NCBI RefSeq assembly: GCF_001695855.1
Contig: NZ_MBSS01000023.1
Coordinates: 434,001 to 498,000, forward strand
DNA from: Ensifer sp. LC163
GTDB taxonomy: Bacteria > Pseudomonadota > Alphaproteobacteria > Rhizobiales > Rhizobiaceae
Length of the DNA: 64,000 nt
Direction of reading: 5' to 3'
The position numbers were made by a program, and so were the translations under genes. Positions within the stretch are counted from its first letter, which is position 1. Each line of letters opens with the position of its first letter. Below, piece by piece: positions 1 to 8,942 of this stretch. The notes beneath the pieces are model-generated. The model was given only the letters and a program-made list of their open reading frames with translations, was not told where the DNA came from and made no database searches.

Positions 1-1476
1 GGATCCAACGACGATGGGAACGCCGGCGGTTTCATCGAACACGCCGACGTCGATGATCGTTTCCACGCGCGGTGCAGCGCAGGCCGCCGTAGAGAGGAGC
101 GGAACGATCTGATGATCGACAATCGCGGGCAGCGCCCAGTTGGCAGCATCAAACAACGACAATTGCTGGAGTGCGGCCCTTCTTGCGGGCATCCGCTTGG
201 GCGTCAGCGGCAGAAAGGCGCGGCGCCCCTCTCTTAAGGTCAGCTCCAGATAGGGGGTTGCGTCGAGATTGCCGCCAGACAGTCTCGCATGGGCGACAAA
301 TCCGTGGGCCTGATCGTCGCCGTCGAGTGATGCCCGGAATGCGGCTTGATCGGCGAAGCTTTGCGAAACGTCGAGTCGATCGAGCCGCGTCCACACGTCG
401 TCGAGCCTGGCCTCCGTGCCGGGTCGCCGCAGTTTGACGGAGGAGACGTGGTGCTCCGGGTCGAGCAGCCAGCCGGAAATCAGCATGTCGCCGTCATCGG
501 TCTCGAAAACCCGGTCGACGTCCATGCGAACCGGCAATGGGAGGCTTGATACCGTGTCCTTGCCGGTAAAGCCGTTTGCTGCCGAACGCAGGCGCAGCAT
601 GGCCTCTGGCGTGGCCCGGGCTTCAAGCAGTACGGAGCGGATGTGGTCCGGGATGTCCAGGGCCGCGCTGATCTGCACGCGCGAATGCGCCGGTGTCAGG
701 TGCCAGCCTCCCCCGGCATTGTATATGATGCCTTTGAGAGTGTCGGCGCGCACTCGTCCGCCCGTTTCCAGTACGGCGATGAAGCCAAGTTCGCCCTCCG
801 GTATATCAGGTCGGGCAAAACTGGCGACGAAACAATCGGCGACCACCGTTGCACCAGCGAGAATATAGGCCTGGCAACGGCCGGGAACGAACGCGCGGCT
901 CCAACCCATGATGACGAGGACGCCATCATGGGTCTCTCCGACCAGTTCGATGAAGCCATCGGACGGCTGCAATGCCTTGATCAATGAAAGTCCGGCGGAA
1001 ACCCTGTCGCGGTTCGTCGGCTGCGCCATGAGTTGATCCGCGAGGCGACCGACGGCGGTGACAGTCTCTCCTGCCGCCGTTTGCGCAATGAGGCTTGCTG
1101 CCTCTTCGATCGAAATCTGTCTGGGGGCGACGATGAAACGCTCGCTCATCCTTCCATCGTCAACGTCGATCGTCGAGATGGGCAGCTCGGACTTCGGTTG
1201 CGTCAGGAGCGCCGCGAAGCAGTGTGTTGCTGATGGCGACGGTGCCGACAACGCCCAGTTTGCAACAAAAGCGCCGTCCCGCGCGGACCTTGCGCCATCA
1301 GCCCTGACCGAAACGGCATGGCCCCTGGTGCGCCCGCTGCCGAGGACAAGCACGGTTTCCTGATCGACCCGACTGAAAAGGGCGCGGCCCTTCCCGAAGC
1401 GCAAGGCTGCTCCATCGGTGCGCGAGCCGGTGGGTCTGACGGGCCTTTCGTCGGTCGCTGTCGCCTGCCGCATCAT
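1..1476 (-). CDS. Large glycosyltransferase-like protein, N-terminal 492 residues (runs off window)
   Basis: The reverse frame is open from an ATG at 1476 to the first base of the window, so the 3' part is missing. The visible part has no GT signature of its own. Its layout matches the non-catalytic N-terminal half of the wgeB-like protein at 4300-6555: a charged beta-rich region, then a segment containing SGWLLDPEH (compare GGWYHDPSS in the other protein), then a stretch ending in AGVPIVVG that lines up with the start of the GT2 domain there (PLVSIVIPLYK). I infer that a GT2 domain lies beyond the edge. The start overlaps the upstream gene's stop (TGATG), which suggests translational coupling in the leftward exopolysaccharide operon. 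An inserted or frameshifted C-terminus cannot be excluded. Confidence 0.7.
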   Translation of the reverse strand, partial: MMRQATATDERPVRPTGSRTDGAALRFGKGRALFSRVDQETVLVLGSGRTRGHAVSVRADGARSARDGAFVANWALSAPSPSATHCFAALLTQPKSELPISTIDVDDGRMSERFIVAPRQISIEEAASLIAQTAAGETVTAVGRLADQLMAQPTNRDRVSAGLSLIKALQPSDGFIELVGETHDGVLVIMGWSRAFVPGRCQAYILAGATVVADCFVASFARPDIPEGELGFIAVLETGGRVRADTLKGIIYNAGGGWHLTPAHSRVQISAALDIPDHIRSVLLEARATPEAMLRLRSAANGFTGKDTVSSLPLPVRMDVDRVFETDDGDMLISGWLLDPEHHVSSVKLRRPGTEARLDDVWTRLDRLDVSQSFADQAAFRASLDGDDQAHGFVAHARLSGGNLDATPYLELTLREGRRAFLPLTPKRMPARRAALQQLSLFDAANWALPAIVDHQIVPLLSTAACAAPRVETIIDVGVFDETAGVPIVVGS

Positions 1477-2204
1477 CATCTTGCCAGCAACGCCAGCAGC
1501 GCTCCCGCTGCAAATCCCATCAGAACGAAGAGGAGCAGCACGAGTGGCTTGGTGTCGCCGCCCGCGCGCTTCTGAAGTGTGGAAAGGGTCTTTTCCATGC
1601 CTGCCACGACGCCATCCATCCGCAGCAGATGCACGTCCAGATCGTCAAGCCGCCGGCTCATCTCGGCACGAAGGCCATCGATGCCGGCGTTCGGATCGTC
1701 CGTTCCGTCGGTCGGTGCCGCATCCGCGCCGACTGACGGAACGCGCTGCAGTGAACGTTGAGAAACCTGCAACTGCCGCTGCGCAGCCATGAGCACGTCC
1801 AGTTTGTCGAGCACCCTGGTCAACGGTGCCGCGATCAGCGCCTCGGCTGCTTGCTCGTCAGGCTGCGGCACGCGCAGAGGCTGGCCCGCGCCGTCTCCGG
1901 TGATTGCCACGACGACGAGATCGCGGCTGCGCTTCTGCACCGCCTCCGGCAGGGCGATCTCGAATGCATGCTTGCCGTCTCCAATCCCGTTTCGCTTGAG
2001 GTCCGGGCGATTGCGATCGGCAAGTGCTTCGGCGACGGGTGCGCCATCGAGAAGCACGCGCACCTTGAGCCTTTGGCCCGGCGCGGCGGGGTCGAATGCC
2101 CAGCCGAACATGCGTCCGCCATCGATGGCATCGACGCGACCGTTGACAGGTTTTGCGCCTTCGTTTTCGGGCGGCGTGTCGAGTTTCTCTGCGACTTGAG
2201 CCAT
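1476..2204 (-). CDS. Membrane-anchored protein with GWA-type N-terminal module
   Basis: A 242-residue protein. Residues about 20-105 form a module with GRVDAIDG, FGWAFDP, a VRVLLDG strand and GDGKHAFEIALP, a pattern seen at the ends of several rhizobial surface-polysaccharide proteins. Residues about 125-205 are heptad-rich and likely coiled coil. A single hydrophobic helix at the C-terminus (about 217-240, PLVLLLFVLMGFAAG) would anchor it in the inner membrane. GAGGAA lies just before the ATG at 2204. It sits between a GT4 gene (8 nt gap) and the partial GT gene (TGATG overlap), so it belongs to the leftward EPS operon. The role is unknown; a scaffold or a partner of the glycosyltransferases is possible but unproven. 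Confidence 0.8.
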   Translation of the reverse strand: MAQVAEKLDTPPENEGAKPVNGRVDAIDGGRMFGWAFDPAAPGQRLKVRVLLDGAPVAEALADRNRPDLKRNGIGDGKHAFEIALPEAVQKRSRDLVVVAITGDGAGQPLRVPQPDEQAAEALIAAPLTRVLDKLDVLMAAQRQLQVSQRSLQRVPSVGADAAPTDGTDDPNAGIDGLRAEMSRRLDDLDVHLLRMDGVVAGMEKTLSTLQKRAGGDTKPLVLLLFVLMGFAAGALLALLAR

Positions 2205-2213
2205 GGTTCCTCT

Positions 2214-3467
2214 TTAAGCGGCCTGAACCTGCTGGAGATTGAAAAGAGCGAGGTAACGTCCAGCGGTGGTGTCGATATCATCAGGACGAACGGCTCGACC
2301 GGAAAGCTGGCGAAGAAGCGTCGGCTTTTCGACGATCTGGCGCATGGCCGCGGCAAGCTGGCGCGGATCGTCGGGTGCGACGGTCAGTCCATTGACGCCG
2401 TTCCTGATCAGCTCCGCCATGCCGCCGATATTGCTGGCGATCACCGGGCGGCCTTGAGCCTGCGCCTCCTGGATCACCAGCGGCGCATTTTCCCACCAGA
2501 TGGAGGGGACGACGGTGCAGTCCACGGCGCCGATGAGGGCCGCGACATCTTCCCGTCGATAGGGTCCACGCCGCTGGACGAAGGGTGCGGTTTCGGAAAA
2601 CAGGCGGTCGATATCGGCAACGAATTCCTGGGTCTGAAACGGGGCACCGCCATGGACGCGCAGCTCGAAGTCGACGCCATCGGCGATGAGCTGGCGCGCC
2701 GCCTCCAGCAGCACCTTGATCCCTTTCCAAGGGTTCAGGTTGCCGAAATAGCCAAAGACGGGGCGGCCGGTCTTGGGCTTGTCTTTGCCGGTTTCGAGCG
2801 CGCGGGGCGGCAGGCCGTTGGCAATGACGGAGATGCGGTTTTCGGCAATTCCCCAGTCGACATATCGTCGTTTCAGGAATTCGCTCGGCGCGACAAAACA
2901 ATCAACCGTGCTCAAGAGCGCCTTGAGATGCTGTTCCCGCAGGGCGAAGCGGTCGGGTTTGATGTCCTTGAAACAGGCATGGCAACGGTCCGGACTTGAG
3001 CCGTGGCAGAGCTCCCGTCGGTCGGTTCTTACCATCAGCCCGTCATGATGGCAGATGGGGTAGTAGTCATGCAGCGTCATGACGATCTTGCACGCCGGGA
3101 GGGTCCGGCGCACGATATGCGGAAACTCGGCGCCCATCAGCAGGATATGGTGAAGATGCACCACATCAGGCTGGAATTCGCGCAGCAGGTCCGTGAGATC
3201 AGGCACGAAACCATAGAGGTCGATCTGGCTCATGAAAAAGCGATCGAAATGACCCGCCCAAAGCAGGATTTCGTCGCCCGTCGGCCCGATGGCCTGGAAA
3301 CTCGTGCCCGGTCTCGCCTCGCGATGAACCTGGTTGACCGCGCCCAGGAACAGCGCCTCGTGTCCTGCCCGTTGGTAGGCGCGGAAGAGGTCATGCGCGA
3401 AGACCTCGGTGCCGCCGGGATGAAGGGCCGGGTGATTGTGGGCCACCACGAGAATGCGCTTGCTCAT
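2214..3467 (-). CDS. GT4-family glycosyltransferase
   Basis: A 417-residue GT-B fold enzyme. The N-terminal half begins with RILVVAHNHP and the GGTE donor-domain loop (HPGGTEVFAHDL). It has DVVHLHH and then the C-terminal Rossmann domain with FGYFGNLNPWKG and the GT4 signature ENAPLVIQEAQAQGRPVIAS, including the E-x7-E pair. It would transfer a sugar from a nucleotide-sugar donor during assembly of the exopolysaccharide repeat unit at the cytoplasmic face; donor and acceptor cannot be read from sequence. ATG at 3467 overlaps the methyltransferase stop by 4 nt (ATGA). By position it corresponds to one of the wgeD-H genes of the S. meliloti galactoglucan cluster, but I cannot say which. Confidence 0.9.
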   Translation of the reverse strand: MSKRILVVAHNHPALHPGGTEVFAHDLFRAYQRAGHEALFLGAVNQVHREARPGTSFQAIGPTGDEILLWAGHFDRFFMSQIDLYGFVPDLTDLLREFQPDVVHLHHILLMGAEFPHIVRRTLPACKIVMTLHDYYPICHHDGLMVRTDRRELCHGSSPDRCHACFKDIKPDRFALREQHLKALLSTVDCFVAPSEFLKRRYVDWGIAENRISVIANGLPPRALETGKDKPKTGRPVFGYFGNLNPWKGIKVLLEAARQLIADGVDFELRVHGGAPFQTQEFVADIDRLFSETAPFVQRRGPYRREDVAALIGAVDCTVVPSIWWENAPLVIQEAQAQGRPVIASNIGGMAELIRNGVNGLTVAPDDPRQLAAAMRQIVEKPTLLRQLSGRAVRPDDIDTTAGRYLALFNLQQVQAA

Positions 3468-4303
3468 GCGCGGCTCCGTTGACGCTCACCCACGAGGACA
3501 TCCTGATAGTGCGTGCCGCCCGGCGCGCGCCAATGGCCGTAGGACTTGAGGGCGACCGAGAGACCGCTACGATTGAACGCGCCTTCCAGAAAGCCGTCAT
3601 CGAAGCCGACGGCCGCCAGCGGCGGCTGGCCCGGCACGAACCAGCAGGGCCCTTGCCCGGCTCGCTCGAAGGCAAGGCGCGGATCGCGTCGGCCCGTGGC
3701 ATTTCGCCTGGCGACCTCGTCGACGATGAAGGCGGTCATGAACAATCGACCGCCATCAGCCAGGACCCGGAAGATTTCCGCCAGATAGGTCATCACCTCG
3801 TCGGCGGGCAGATGCGTGACGACCGACGTCATGATGATGAAATCGAACTGCGCGTCGGCAAATGGCAGTTTTAGTTCCCGGCCTTTGATCGTTCCGGTCG
3901 GATTGTAGAGATCATGGGCGATGTCGAGGCGTTGGAACGCGAAGTTCGGATAGGTCGGCGTCACCGTTGCCCGGCACCAGCGGACGCCGCCCTCTACAGG
4001 ATCGAGGCCATCGTAGCGGCCGCGGTCGCCATCGAGATATTGGGTGAGCGGCACCGCCATACGGCCGATGCCGCAGCCGATATCGAGAACACGATGATCG
4101 GCACGCAAGCCGCCCAGACGAATGAAATGTCCGAGAAACTCCGCACCGATCGCCCGGAAATCGCCGTCGCCGACAAAAATGCTGTTCGGGTCCGGCTGCG
4201 GAAGGAACCGGTTGCGCGAGACGCTGTCGGTCAGCCAGCGAAGATGCGCATCGTCCAGCGGTGGTGGTGCGCCGATTTCATCGCGCGGCAGGGCATTGAT
4301 CAT
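3464..4303 (-). CDS. SAM-dependent methyltransferase of the EPS cluster
   Basis: A class I SAM methyltransferase of 279 residues from the ATG at 4303; an ATG 12 nt upstream (4315) is also possible. I prefer 4303 because it gives an ATGA overlap with the preceding glycosyltransferase stop. Motif I is VLDIGCGIGRMAVPL, the acidic motif II is YDGLDPVEGG, and motif IV/post-IV lies around FDFIIMTSVVTHLP. The family methylates small molecules or sugars; between two glycosyltransferases it probably methylates a sugar of the polysaccharide or a lipid-linked intermediate, but that is inference. The 3' end overlaps the GT4 gene (ATGA). Position agrees with wgeC (expE3) of Sinorhizobium. Confidence 0.88.
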   Translation of the reverse strand: MINALPRDEIGAPPPLDDAHLRWLTDSVSRNRFLPQPDPNSIFVGDGDFRAIGAEFLGHFIRLGGLRADHRVLDIGCGIGRMAVPLTQYLDGDRGRYDGLDPVEGGVRWCRATVTPTYPNFAFQRLDIAHDLYNPTGTIKGRELKLPFADAQFDFIIMTSVVTHLPADEVMTYLAEIFRVLADGGRLFMTAFIVDEVARRNATGRRDPRLAFERAGQGPCWFVPGQPPLAAVGFDDGFLEGAFNRSGLSVALKSYGHWRAPGGTHYQDVLVGERQRSRA

Positions 4304-6555
4304 GCATTCGTCCATTCAATTGTGCGATCGGGAGACGCGGTCTTGGGCCCGCTCGGCGAACGATAGTCGCGCGCCATCAGCGCGGCGATGTCATCGTCCC
4401 AACGCTGGGTGTGGAGCCAGGAATTGTATTGGCTGGCGACCCCGCGCATGTAGTCCTGGCTGCGCCGGATCGACTGGCGCTCGAAGTGATACAGGCATGC
4501 CGACGGCTCATAGCCGATCTCGAAGCCGGCCCGACGGATCTTCAGGCAGAGGTCGCTGTCTTCATAGTCGCCGATGATATAGTCCTCGGTGAAGCCGCCG
4601 ACGCTCTCGTAGATATCCCTCGAGGTGACCAGGCAGGCGCCGGTAACGCCGGGAACCGTTCGAGCCTGTTGCGCCGGCAGGTAGTCGCTGGGCATGCCTT
4701 TGTAGAAGTGGTGGTTCAGCCAGATCCCCCGCTGGTCGCGCCCGAAATAGAGGCCTGCATGTTGCAGCGATCTGTCTTCGAAGATCAGCCTGGGGCCGAC
4801 GGCGCCGAACGCCCCGCTCGTGATCGGTTGTATCAGGGTCTGCACCCAGCCGGCTTCGCAGGGGACGACATCGGAATTGAGCATGACAAGAATGGAGCCG
4901 CGCGCCATGCGAGCCCCGGTATTGCATGCCCGCGCGTAGCCGCCGTTCCGGTTCATCACCACCAGCCGCATGGGCAAACCGTGCAGCAGATGCAGCCCGC
5001 CGAGGAGATGCTCGGTCTCGTCCTGAATTTCCGGGGAATCCAGAACGAATACCAGTTCCGCATTTTCCCTGAGCCAGGGGTCGGTGGCCATGCCCGACAG
5101 CTGGAAGCGGAGAAAATCGAGGACCTTGTAGAGCGGGATCACGATGGAAACGAGAGGCGCATGCCGTGGCAGGCCATAGTCCCTCGTCCGCTTGACCTCT
5201 ATCGTCTTGCCCAGACGCTGCTCCACCTCTCTGAGCGCCGGCGCAAGTATCGTGCGGAAGGCGTCATCGATGGCGTGTTGCGGCGGGACAGCGCGCAGGA
5301 TCTGGTTTCGCTGCAGCACGGGTTCGAAGGGTTGCGGCGGCGGGATGAGGGGCTTCACGGCACCAGAGGCCAACCGTATCTGAAAACGCGGCTGAAGCAG
5401 CGGGCCGAGCGATTGATCGAGGGGCAGCCGGGCGACGAAGCCGGTCACATCCGTCTTCGATTTGTCGGCCTGCGTCTGCGCCCATCCGGGAAATTCGTAG
5501 ATATTGCCGTCCAGCGGCACTGTTTTCCCATCTGCCTGCAGATAGTCGATTCCAGCCAGCATGGATGATGGATCATGATACCAGCCACCGACGATCAGGC
5601 TGTCGGAAAGTGCCAGCGCCAGGTCGACCTGCCCGGATGGCTGTTGTGCCGCTCTCTGGACATGACGTTCTTTGAGGGGTGCCCGGATCTGCAGGTCGAT
5701 CGCGGTAGCCGGTCCACCGTTCGGCCAGGTGGCGAGATGCTGAACGAGCAGTTCGCGCAGTTCGACGGCGTCGCGATTTTCTGCCCACCAGCGCGTCAGG
5801 TTTGGACATTGCGCTACGCGCTCGGAAAGCTGCCTTATGGCGACGCCGTTCTTGCTCAGGAGCACAAGCTGGAAAGGTGGGCTGAGGCTTGGCATCTCGG
5901 CAATGAAGTGACAGGTCTGCCAGCCTTTCCGCGTGCCGCGGCGTATGATTGCTTTGGGTCGTAACTGGCTGACGTTTGCCGAGCCCACGACATAGATTCC
6001 GAGCTTGTCGTCGACCTCCGGATTGATCGTCGTCTCGATCAAAAACCGCCCACGGCCAAGTTCGCAGGCAATGCGCGCCGGCCGGGGCATCGGCGCCAAT
6101 GTGTTGAGGGCGTCTTCGACGATCAGACAGAAGTACGGATCGCTGGCGACCTTGAATGCGCTTCGCCATGTCGTCAGCAAGGCGCTGAGAAATCTGATGC
6201 GCGCTTCCGGCGCGAGTTCCAGGAACAGTTGCTCCATGTCGAGGGGAGGCAGGCTGCTTGCCGGTTCGATGCTGATCGGGACCGCGTTGTCGCCGCCTTC
6301 GATAGCAATGGTGGCCGGCATCGGCACCTTCGTCGTCCGCATGGCCCATAGCGTTCGCTGTCGTCCGTCGACGAGCCGGAGGGTTACGCTGACGAGCGGC
6401 ACGGGCGGCTTTGACATCGTCAGGGCCGCCCGTGTCGGAATTGGCAGCGCCGGCGGCAGGTCCCAGATGAGAACCGCCAGATCCGATCCTAAACGGAACG
6501 CCTTTGCGTTCCGTTTAGGATCGGTATTTGGCTGCTTGATATCGCTGAACGGCAA
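4300..6555 (-). CDS. wgeB: WgeB-like multidomain glycosyltransferase (C-terminal GT2)
   Basis: About 751 residues from a TTG at 6555, chosen because AGAGGGA sits 6-7 nt upstream; the frame stays open to 6672 and an ATG at 6417 is an alternative. The N-terminal 450 residues are a non-catalytic region with GGWYHDPSS; the C-terminal GT2 domain starts at PLVSIVIPLYK and carries the NRNGGYARACNTG nucleotide loop, LNSDVVP as the DxD equivalent, and GDYEDSDLCLK as the catalytic-base motif. It likely adds sugars to the lipid-linked repeat unit. It follows wgeA, as expE2 follows expE1 in S. meliloti. A 19-bp perfect inverted repeat lies within its first codons (6483-6524). Confidence 0.85.
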   Translation of the reverse strand: MPFSDIKQPNTDPKRNAKAFRLGSDLAVLIWDLPPALPIPTRAALTMSKPPVPLVSVTLRLVDGRQRTLWAMRTTKVPMPATIAIEGGDNAVPISIEPASSLPPLDMEQLFLELAPEARIRFLSALLTTWRSAFKVASDPYFCLIVEDALNTLAPMPRPARIACELGRGRFLIETTINPEVDDKLGIYVVGSANVSQLRPKAIIRRGTRKGWQTCHFIAEMPSLSPPFQLVLLSKNGVAIRQLSERVAQCPNLTRWWAENRDAVELRELLVQHLATWPNGGPATAIDLQIRAPLKERHVQRAAQQPSGQVDLALALSDSLIVGGWYHDPSSMLAGIDYLQADGKTVPLDGNIYEFPGWAQTQADKSKTDVTGFVARLPLDQSLGPLLQPRFQIRLASGAVKPLIPPPQPFEPVLQRNQILRAVPPQHAIDDAFRTILAPALREVEQRLGKTIEVKRTRDYGLPRHAPLVSIVIPLYKVLDFLRFQLSGMATDPWLRENAELVFVLDSPEIQDETEHLLGGLHLLHGLPMRLVVMNRNGGYARACNTGARMARGSILVMLNSDVVPCEAGWVQTLIQPITSGAFGAVGPRLIFEDRSLQHAGLYFGRDQRGIWLNHHFYKGMPSDYLPAQQARTVPGVTGACLVTSRDIYESVGGFTEDYIIGDYEDSDLCLKIRRAGFEIGYEPSACLYHFERQSIRRSQDYMRGVASQYNSWLHTQRWDDDIAALMARDYRSPSGPKTASPDRTIEWTNA
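6483..6524. repeat. Perfect 19-bp hairpin near the wgeB start
   Basis: The arms 6483-6501 and 6506-6524 are perfectly complementary, around a 4-nt loop (CTTT on the + strand). It lies 93 nt after the wgeA stop and, with the TTG start at 6555, inside codons 11-24 of the wgeB-like gene. No T-run follows on the minus strand, so it is not a textbook intrinsic terminator. It may act as an attenuator or mRNA 3' stabiliser for the RTX gene, or be a palindromic element inserted in frame. Confidence 0.85.
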
Positions 6556-6616
6556 ATTCGATCCCTCTTGGAGTGCGCGCCCTGCGGGAGGAATGCAGGG
6601 CACGCCTTGTCCACGC

Positions 6617-7276
6617 TTAGTGAACCGTGAAATAGTTCTCGGGATTTGCCTGAATGTCGTCGACGTCGGCATTGACCAGGGTCAGTGAATCGCCGTGGCC
6701 GAGGTCGATGATGACATTGCCGCCGACCTGGGTGACCCGCGAAGCGAGGTCGTCAGGCGTGGTGATATCGAGACCATTGATGCCCTTCGAGATCTGCAGC
6801 AGATCTTCGCCGGGCGTGAAGTCGAGGATGACGTCGTTGCCGCCGCCGCCGTCGAAGACGAAGATGTCGTTGCCCGCTCCGCCAACCAGGAGGTCGTTGC
6901 CGGCGTCGCCGCTGATGACGTCATTGCCATCACCGCCGAAGAGCATGTCGCTGCCTTTGCCGCCGGACAGGAAGTCGTTGCCCTGACCGCCAAGCAATAT
7001 GTCGCTGCCTTTGCCGCCGGACAGGAGATCGTCACCCCATCCGCCGCTCAGCGTGTCGTTGCCGTTCTCGCCATAGAGAACGTCGTCGCCTTCGCCGCCA
7101 AACAGCCCGTCGTTGCCGTTGCCGCCGAATAGCTGGTCGTCACCTTCGTCGCCGAAAATGATGTCATGTCCGTTGCCGCCGCTCACGAAATCATCACCCG
7201 CTCGGGCGTGGATGAAATCGTTGAAGCGAGAGCCGAACAGCGCGTCGTCGTATGCGCCGCCTTCTAGTGTGGCCAT
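6617..7276 (-). CDS. wgeA: RTX calcium-binding protein secreted by type I system (WgeA/ExpE1-like)
   Basis: A 219-residue protein. From about residue 25 to 145 it consists of back-to-back glycine/aspartate nonapeptides of the GGxGxDxLx type (for example GGNGNDGLF, GGKGSDMLF), about a dozen copies, which form a calcium-loaded beta roll. The last 65 residues have no repeats and would carry the uncleaved C-terminal type I secretion signal. No N-terminal signal peptide. ATG at 7276 is preceded by AAGAGGAG; the frame extends upstream to 7348 but lacks a ribosome site. The adjacent wgdBA genes supply the exporter. In S. meliloti the equivalent protein is exported and needed for EPS II; here the same role is inferred. 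A WggR-type operator lies about 215 nt upstream. Confidence 0.9.
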   Translation of the reverse strand: MATLEGGAYDDALFGSRFNDFIHARAGDDFVSGGNGHDIIFGDEGDDQLFGGNGNDGLFGGEGDDVLYGENGNDTLSGGWGDDLLSGGKGSDILLGGQGNDFLSGGKGSDMLFGGDGNDVISGDAGNDLLVGGAGNDIFVFDGGGGNDVILDFTPGEDLLQISKGINGLDITTPDDLASRVTQVGGNVIIDLGHGDSLTLVNADVDDIQANPENYFTVH

Positions 7277-7490
7277 CTGCCTCTCCTCTTGGTGGATAAA
7301 TCGCACTTCCACCGACCAGGTCGATGTTGATGCGCCGGGAGTGTGCATCGGCCTTGAATATATTTCAACAGAGATTCCAGCTTAAATCATGAAATCTTCG
7401 CGACATTATTGTCATTTTTCGCGGGAAATCAATACAAAAATTAAACTATGCCTATTATTCGGCAAATAAGTAGCTAGTTTATCCGCAAAC

Positions 7491-7509
7491 TAGTTCAATA
7501 TTTGTAGTA
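7491..7509. promoter_or_regulatory. Probable WggR operator upstream of wgeA
   Basis: TAGTTCAA-TAT-TTGTAGTA matches the TACTTCAA-N3-TTGAAGTA palindrome found at 10860-10886 and 12771-12789, with one mismatch in each arm. It lies in the AT-rich gap between wgdB and wgeA, upstream of the wgeA start. A smaller palindrome (TTGAA-N5-TTCAA, 7354-7368) lies closer to the gene. Confidence 0.6.
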
Positions 7510-7541
7510 ATTTACTCTGTGTTCCGCTCGACACTGTCAGT

Positions 7542-8942
7542 TCAATCTTCCCTGAAGGCGCGATTGAAGCTTTCTGTCAGTGGAGATACTAGGTAGTCGA
7601 TAGCGCGGCGCGCCTTGTGTACGATCAGCACCTCGGCCGGCATGCCCGGATACAGGCGGACATCGGGATCGGCGGCAAGAGACGCCGCATCGATCTTGGC
7701 GCGAGCGGTGAAATAGGAGGCGCCCGACTTCTCGTCGACCGATTGGTCTGCGGCAACGTAGGTCACCGCCCCATTGAAGGGCAGGCGCGAGCGCTGACTG
7801 TAGGCGGTCAGCCTGATCTGCGTCGGGGAGCCCACCGATATGCTGTCGATGTCGCGCGGGTTCACGCGCACTTCGACGACCAATGGCTCGTCTTCCGGTA
7901 CGATTTCGAGCAGGGGCTGGCCGGGCGTCACCGCGCTTCCGGGGGTACGCAGCCAGACGTTGCTGACCACGCCTGCCTGCGGAGAGCGGATCTCCATGCG
8001 CCGCAGGACATCCTTGGCCGCGACGATCTGTTCTTCGACATCCGTCAGGTCGATGCGCGCCGTTGTGATCTCTCCGGCGATCGTCGATTGAAACTCGCTT
8101 TCGATGCCGATCAGTGCGAGCTGGGCGCCAGCCCTTGCCTTTTCCGCCTGCGCCTTGTCGCCTGCCAGTTCGCCGCGTGTTCTGGCGAGCTCGCTCAGGC
8201 GCGTGTCGACTTCTATGAGCTTCGCGCGCTGCACGAAGCCTTTCTCGACCAGGCTAGCGATGGCGGTGCGCTGTTCGGTGATGAGGGCGATCTGCCGGTC
8301 GGTCGCTTCGAGCTGGGTGAGCAGCGACTTTGTCTGTTCGCCATATTCCTCGATCGTTTTGGTCTGAACGTCGACGCGCCCGGCCTTGGCCTCGTGTCGC
8401 TTGTCGAAGAAGACATTCTCCGCCTTGATCGCTTCATCGACCGCGATCCCGCCCGCTTCGCCGAAATTCTTCGGGAAGGCGATGGTCGCCGCGCCGTCCT
8501 GTTCGGCCTTGAGCCTGGCGAGCCTCGCGATGAGGCCGATGCGACGGCTGTTGAGCGCATTCAAGTTGGAACGTGCCCGCGTGTCTTCCAACAGGATGAG
8601 CGGTTGCCCGACCGTGACCTGTTCGCCCTCCTGAACCAGAAGGCGTCCCATCACGCCTCCTTCGAAATGACTGATCGTCTTGCGTTTGGAGTCGACGATG
8701 ACGCTGCCATTGGCAACGGTCGCGCTGCTGAGTTCCGTCGATACCGCCCATGTGAAGAAGCCGCCGAAGGATACGATGATCGTCGCAAGCCCAGCGACCA
8801 TCAGGCGGCGAAGAGCGCGTTCGGCATGCGCATCATCGGCATCGGCCGCGGTCGGTGCTGGCTGAGAGGTTAGTTTTACCGGGAGCTTGACGTCGACCTC
8901 GGACGGCTGCGGGCGAAGCGGAAGCATAGGTTTTTCTGTCAT
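7542..8942 (-). CDS. wgdB: Type I secretion membrane-fusion protein (HlyD family)
   Basis: A 466-residue HlyD/PrtE-type adaptor. One transmembrane helix near residues 50-70 (VAGLATIIVSFGGFFTW) is followed by a barrel-sandwich start (VANGSVIVDSKRKTISHFEGG), long coiled coils (about 130-290), and the returning lipoyl half with IRSPQAGVVSNVW and the family end motif YPGMPAEVLI. It would link the WgdA ATPase to an outer-membrane TolC-type channel, which is not encoded in this window. ATG at 8942 overlaps the wgdA stop (ATGA). It precedes the RTX gene wgeA, the probable substrate, and corresponds to expD2 of Sinorhizobium. Confidence 0.92.
   Translation of the reverse strand: MTEKPMLPLRPQPSEVDVKLPVKLTSQPAPTAADADDAHAERALRRLMVAGLATIIVSFGGFFTWAVSTELSSATVANGSVIVDSKRKTISHFEGGVMGRLLVQEGEQVTVGQPLILLEDTRARSNLNALNSRRIGLIARLARLKAEQDGAATIAFPKNFGEAGGIAVDEAIKAENVFFDKRHEAKAGRVDVQTKTIEEYGEQTKSLLTQLEATDRQIALITEQRTAIASLVEKGFVQRAKLIEVDTRLSELARTRGELAGDKAQAEKARAGAQLALIGIESEFQSTIAGEITTARIDLTDVEEQIVAAKDVLRRMEIRSPQAGVVSNVWLRTPGSAVTPGQPLLEIVPEDEPLVVEVRVNPRDIDSISVGSPTQIRLTAYSQRSRLPFNGAVTYVAADQSVDEKSGASYFTARAKIDAASLAADPDVRLYPGMPAEVLIVHKARRAIDYLVSPLTESFNRAFRED

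Noticed and set aside
1758-2999. 413-residue plus-strand frame
   Set aside because: Antisense to two well-supported minus-strand genes; composition is that of a shadow frame.
4300-6672. Start of the wgeB-like gene at 6672
   Set aside because: It would overlap the end of wgeA and has no ribosome site; TTG 6555 with AGAGGGA is better.
6695-7132. Ala/Val-rich plus-strand frame opposite the RTX gene
   Set aside because: Its repeats mirror the nonapeptide repeats of wgeA; it is an antisense artefact.
6654-7210. CRISPR-like or tandem DNA repeat in the RTX region
   Set aside because: The periodic pattern is that of coding nonapeptides, not of a CRISPR array; no spacers.
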